This document shows, in pieces, positions 61,657-64,000 of a stretch of 64,000 nt of DNA. The stretch lies in assembly GCA_021372945.1 (NCBI GenBank), contig JAJFTK010000048.1:1-64000 (forward strand), in the 5' to 3' direction. Within the stretch, counting starts at the first letter, position 1, and every line of letters starts with the position of its first letter. This DNA comes from Planctomycetaceae bacterium. GTDB lineage: Bacteria > Planctomycetota > Phycisphaerae > Sedimentisphaerales > Anaerohalosphaeraceae. The position numbers and the translations under genes were made by a program. The notes under the pieces are model-generated. The model was given only the letters and a program-made list of their open reading frames with translations. It did no database searches and was not told where the DNA came from.

Positions 61657-62697
61657 TTAATTCATCCGTTCGCCGAGACGATCCTGGATCAACTGCGGCG
61701 AAAGGCCGTTCTTCTTGCCCGTCAAAACCATCCGCACCGTTCGGATCTCGGCTTCTTTCCAAAGAAAATACGCGATCACCGGCTGCGGTCCGGCGGCGAT
61801 CGTTCGCGTCTGCGCCAAAAAGCCGCTCACGTAATCATCACATTCTTTTTCCAGCCGCAAGAACGATTGCTCGCTCCGCAGATACGGAATAGATATTTCC
61901 AGCAATTCGTAATAGGGCGTCGTGAAGAAAAGTCCCGCGATCGCCTCCAGCCCGATTTCCAGGCCCTGCCGCAAACGGTCAAGGCTTACAAAGCCACCCG
62001 GCAGGAACTTGTCCGTTTCCTCCTGCCGGCCTGCCATCTTGAGCCGCAGCATCGTTCGGATGTTGCTCAAATCGATCTGCAGCCGCATCAGCGACAGACA
62101 GAATTCGCAGTTGATATCCTGCGCCTGCCGGATCCGCCAGGCTGCCTGGACCCGGTCGATCTCATAGTCGATCCGCCGGATGTCATGCTTTTCATAATAT
62201 CCCAGCACCGCCGCTTCTACCGCCTCCTGCAGGTAATCAGGAAACCGTTCGTAGTTTTCCTGCTCGAAGATCTCCTCGAACTCCGAGGCGGGCACGTTGC
62301 CGTCATTGCTGTAATCGGTGCCCAGCTTCTGTCCTGTCACCACCCGCCGCACCGCCAGCCGCATGTTCGCGAAATCCTCGCGAGCCCGCAAGAATACCTC
62401 GATCGATTCGTTATCGATGAGTTCAGCGAACAGGTTGCGCACCTCCGTCCGCCGCTCCAGCAGCATCTGCTCGATCTGTGCATCATCGGCCTTGCCGTCG
62501 ATGGCGTATTCCGTGCCGCTCAGCATCTCGGCCGCGTCGGCAAACGACGGCGCATTGGCCATATCCAAAAACATCGCCCGCGGGATCATGCTCAGGTCCA
62601 GTGCTCCGACCCGGGCCGCCGCGTGCGCGTACTTCCAATTGTCCGAGCCGATCGGCGGGTAACGATAAAAATCGATTTCGTAGGTCAATTCCGCCAC
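61657..62697 (-). CDS. V-type ATPase subunit C (d)
   Basis: Socket subunit that links the rotating central stalk to the proteolipid ring (bacterial AtpC/NtpC, eukaryotic d). The 346-residue all-helical protein shows YAHAAARVGALDLSMIPRAMFLDMANAPSFADAAEML, a repeated three-part helical layout, and the C-terminal GPQPVIAYFLWKEAEIRTVRMVLTGKKNGLSP. Start is GTG 62697, two bases after the subunit E stop, so translation is probably coupled. Confidence 0.94.
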   Translation of the reverse strand: MAELTYEIDFYRYPPIGSDNWKYAHAAARVGALDLSMIPRAMFLDMANAPSFADAAEMLSGTEYAIDGKADDAQIEQMLLERRTEVRNLFAELIDNESIEVFLRAREDFANMRLAVRRVVTGQKLGTDYSNDGNVPASEFEEIFEQENYERFPDYLQEAVEAAVLGYYEKHDIRRIDYEIDRVQAAWRIRQAQDINCEFCLSLMRLQIDLSNIRTMLRLKMAGRQEETDKFLPGGFVSLDRLRQGLEIGLEAIAGLFFTTPYYELLEISIPYLRSEQSFLRLEKECDDYVSGFLAQTRTIAAGPQPVIAYFLWKEAEIRTVRMVLTGKKNGLSPQLIQDRLGERMN

Positions 62698-62699
62698 GG

Positions 62700-63323
62700 T
62701 TATCCCTGCTTTGTGCTGTCCCTGCTGCCGAACAATTCGTTGGCCAGCTCGATTTCCATGCGTTCGCGTGCCTGCCCGATCAGTACCTCGCTGCTGACAT
62801 TGGCCTGCACCCGCCCGTGCGACAGCAGAAAGCCGCCCGTGATATCCGCCCGCCGGCTGCTCAGTTTCAGGCTGCCCTTAAATCCTGTCCCCAGATCGCG
62901 ATTGACCTTCTTGACGAAGTCTTCATTGATGCGTTTTTCGTTCTTGCCGACAACGACCTCTTCGTCCCCGGTTTCGACGGCGCGCGTCATCAATTTTTTC
63001 ATCAGGGCCAGGTACTGTTCGTCCGGCAATTGGTTCAGCTTGTCAAGGGCCTTGGCAAAGATCCCGTCCAGGACCTCTCCGCGCTCGCCCAGCAATTGCC
63101 GGGCATGGGCCATTCTCGCCTGGGCCAGCATCCGCCGCACTTTGTCATCGGCCGCCGCCCGCGCAAGCGTTTGCGTCTGTTTATTAAACTCCGCCAGCTC
63201 AGCCTGCGTCTGTTTTGCCTGGGCGTCGGCCTTGGCTTTCGCTTCGCCCAGGATCGTGTCCGCTTCGCCGCGAGCCTGCGAGAGTATTTTTTCGACTACC
63301 TGTTCCGCATTCATGTGAACCAT
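62700..63323 (-). CDS. V-type ATPase subunit E
   Basis: Peripheral stalk subunit that holds the head against rotation. The 207-residue protein begins with a long, charged coiled coil (VEKILSQARGEADTILGEAKAKADAQAKQTQAEL) and ends in the globular head-binding domain (SLKLSSRRADITGGFLLSHGRVQANVS). ATG 63323 is used; ATG 63314 is equally possible and neither has a strong ribosome binding site. The proteolipid gene is 22 bases upstream. Confidence 0.92.
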   Translation of the reverse strand: MVHMNAEQVVEKILSQARGEADTILGEAKAKADAQAKQTQAELAEFNKQTQTLARAAADDKVRRMLAQARMAHARQLLGERGEVLDGIFAKALDKLNQLPDEQYLALMKKLMTRAVETGDEEVVVGKNEKRINEDFVKKVNRDLGTGFKGSLKLSSRRADITGGFLLSHGRVQANVSSEVLIGQARERMEIELANELFGSRDSTKQG

Positions 63324-63345
63324 CCGCTAACAATGGAATATAAGG

Positions 63346-63843
63346 TTACGCCGGTACGATCTTGATGCCCATCAGCAGGATCAGCAGCGAGATCAGGAAT
63401 CCCAGGATCGCGTACAGCTCGATCATGGCCGCGAACACCACGCCCGCCTTGAACGCCATCTCCGGCCGCTTGGCCGTCATCAGAATACCGGCTGCGCCCG
63501 TGCGCCCCTGGTAAATGGCGCTGACCAGGCCGCCGATGCCGACCGGCAGGCAGGCCCCCAGGATCTCCAGCCCCTGCGTCCACGTGACCGGGTTGAGACT
63601 GCCGCCGAACATATTCAGCTTGATCATTACGAACAGGCCCACGACGAATCCATAGATGCCCTGCGTGCTGGGCAACACCACCAGCAGCATCAAGGTGCCG
63701 TAACGTTCCGGCTTTTCGCTAAGAACCCCGGTGGCCGCTTTGGCCGCCGCTGCCAAGCCGATGGACGAACCGATGCCCGCCAGGAAAACGGCTACCGCGG
63801 CGCCTATGATTGCGAATGCCAAACCCAAATTTTCAATACCCAT
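63346..63843 (-). CDS. V-type ATPase proteolipid subunit K
   Basis: Membrane rotor ring subunit. The 165-residue protein is a tandem duplication of a two-helix hairpin (four spans). The ion-carrying Glu142 is in the last helix (AAMIELYAILGF). Residues corresponding to the Na+ ligands of Enterococcus hirae NtpK are all present: Leu57, Thr60, Gln61 (VVLPSTQGIYGF), Gln112 (IYQGRTGAAGI) and Glu142, with Tyr64. This favours Na+ as the coupling ion. ATG 63843. Confidence 0.95.
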   Translation of the reverse strand: MGIENLGLAFAIIGAAVAVFLAGIGSSIGLAAAAKAATGVLSEKPERYGTLMLLVVLPSTQGIYGFVVGLFVMIKLNMFGGSLNPVTWTQGLEILGACLPVGIGGLVSAIYQGRTGAAGILMTAKRPEMAFKAGVVFAAMIELYAILGFLISLLILLMGIKIVPA

Positions 63844-63907
63844 AAGCCTAAACCCTTTCTATTCCACAAAAACGGTAAGATTGCTTCTCCCGTGACGCGC
63901 ACGGGAA

Positions 63908-64000
63908 TTAGTCTCGAACTTCAACATAGTTAAACTTTTTCCGCAGCGGCACAAAATCTTTCCCGCCGCCGGTAAAGAACTTGGGGAAGAACTCCACGAA
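63908..64000 (-). CDS. V-type ATPase subunit I, C-terminal end (partial)
   Basis: Only the last 30 codons are inside the window, read on the minus strand from the right edge to TAA at 63908-63910. The residues (VEFFPKFFTGGGKDFVPL) match the conserved end of the large membrane stator subunit I (a), which normally contains VEFF-K-F-(Y/F)-x-GG-G. Position directly upstream of subunit K is the canonical one. The gene continues beyond the window. Confidence 0.85.
   Translation of the reverse strand, partial: FVEFFPKFFTGGGKDFVPLRKKFNYVEVRD

Noticed and set aside
61867..63318. Plus-strand open frame of 483 codons opposite V-ATPase C and E
   Set aside because: Antisense to conserved ATPase subunits, low-complexity Arg/Ser/Leu product.

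Overview
The window reads as chromosomal DNA of a Gram-negative, probably anaerobic or facultative bacterium, most likely from the Planctomycetota (Phycisphaerae-like). The pointers are a Gfo/Idh oxidoreductase fused to a DUF1080 glycoside hydrolase, an ECF sigma factor paired with a one-span protein ending in a 'GFADGH.EWV' motif, a V-type (not F-type) ATPase operon, a PheT without its tRNA-binding B2 domain, and a private Hsp70/GrpE/TerB gene set. No 16S rRNA or other phylogenetic marker was compared, so the taxonomy is inference. No rRNA, tRNA, CRISPR array, prophage or insertion sequence was seen.

Left part (1-22.5 kb). A TonB-dependent receptor is followed by a minus-strand operon ribE - isoprenylcysteine-methyltransferase-like - pdxA - rsmA, then a secreted thioredoxin-like/TPR protein and a thymidylate synthase-like gene on the plus strand. 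From 8985 to 18271 lies an exopolysaccharide locus: a GT2-GT4 double glycosyltransferase, a sulfotransferase, a broken methyltransferase, an MsbA-like ABC exporter, a GT2, a priming sugar-phosphate transferase and a GT-C glycosyltransferase. It abuts a minus-strand sulfate-activation operon (cysC, cysD, cysN and a CysQ-type phosphatase). PAPS made by CysDN/CysC could feed the sulfotransferase and CysQ could remove the PAP by-product, so the block may make a sulfated polysaccharide.

Middle part (22.7-50.7 kb). Genome-maintenance and stress genes are mixed with signalling: a sigma-54 activator, pheT overlapping a TrmE-like GTPase, mutS, a PAS-GAF histidine kinase with a C-terminal receiver, mutY, hsp20 behind a near-consensus sigma-54 promoter, an HtrA protease, dnaA, dtd and an ECF sigma/anti-sigma-like pair. 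These are followed by a TRAP transporter with its own universal stress protein, queG, the Gfo/Idh-DUF1080-CBM fusion, a hybrid histidine kinase and a NarL-type regulator.

Right part (50.8-64 kb). Four minus-strand genes form what looks like a membrane-associated Hsp70 system: a polytopic protein with a helical-repeat domain, a two-span GrpE-like protein, a lidless Hsp70 and a TerB protein with a J-like tail. The window ends in a V-type ATPase operon (I-K-E-C-F-A-B-D in transcription order, I cut by the window edge) whose proteolipid keeps the known Na+ ligands. Operon-internal spacers here and in the cys operon carry short word-like or palindromic repeats, a different one in nearly every spacer.
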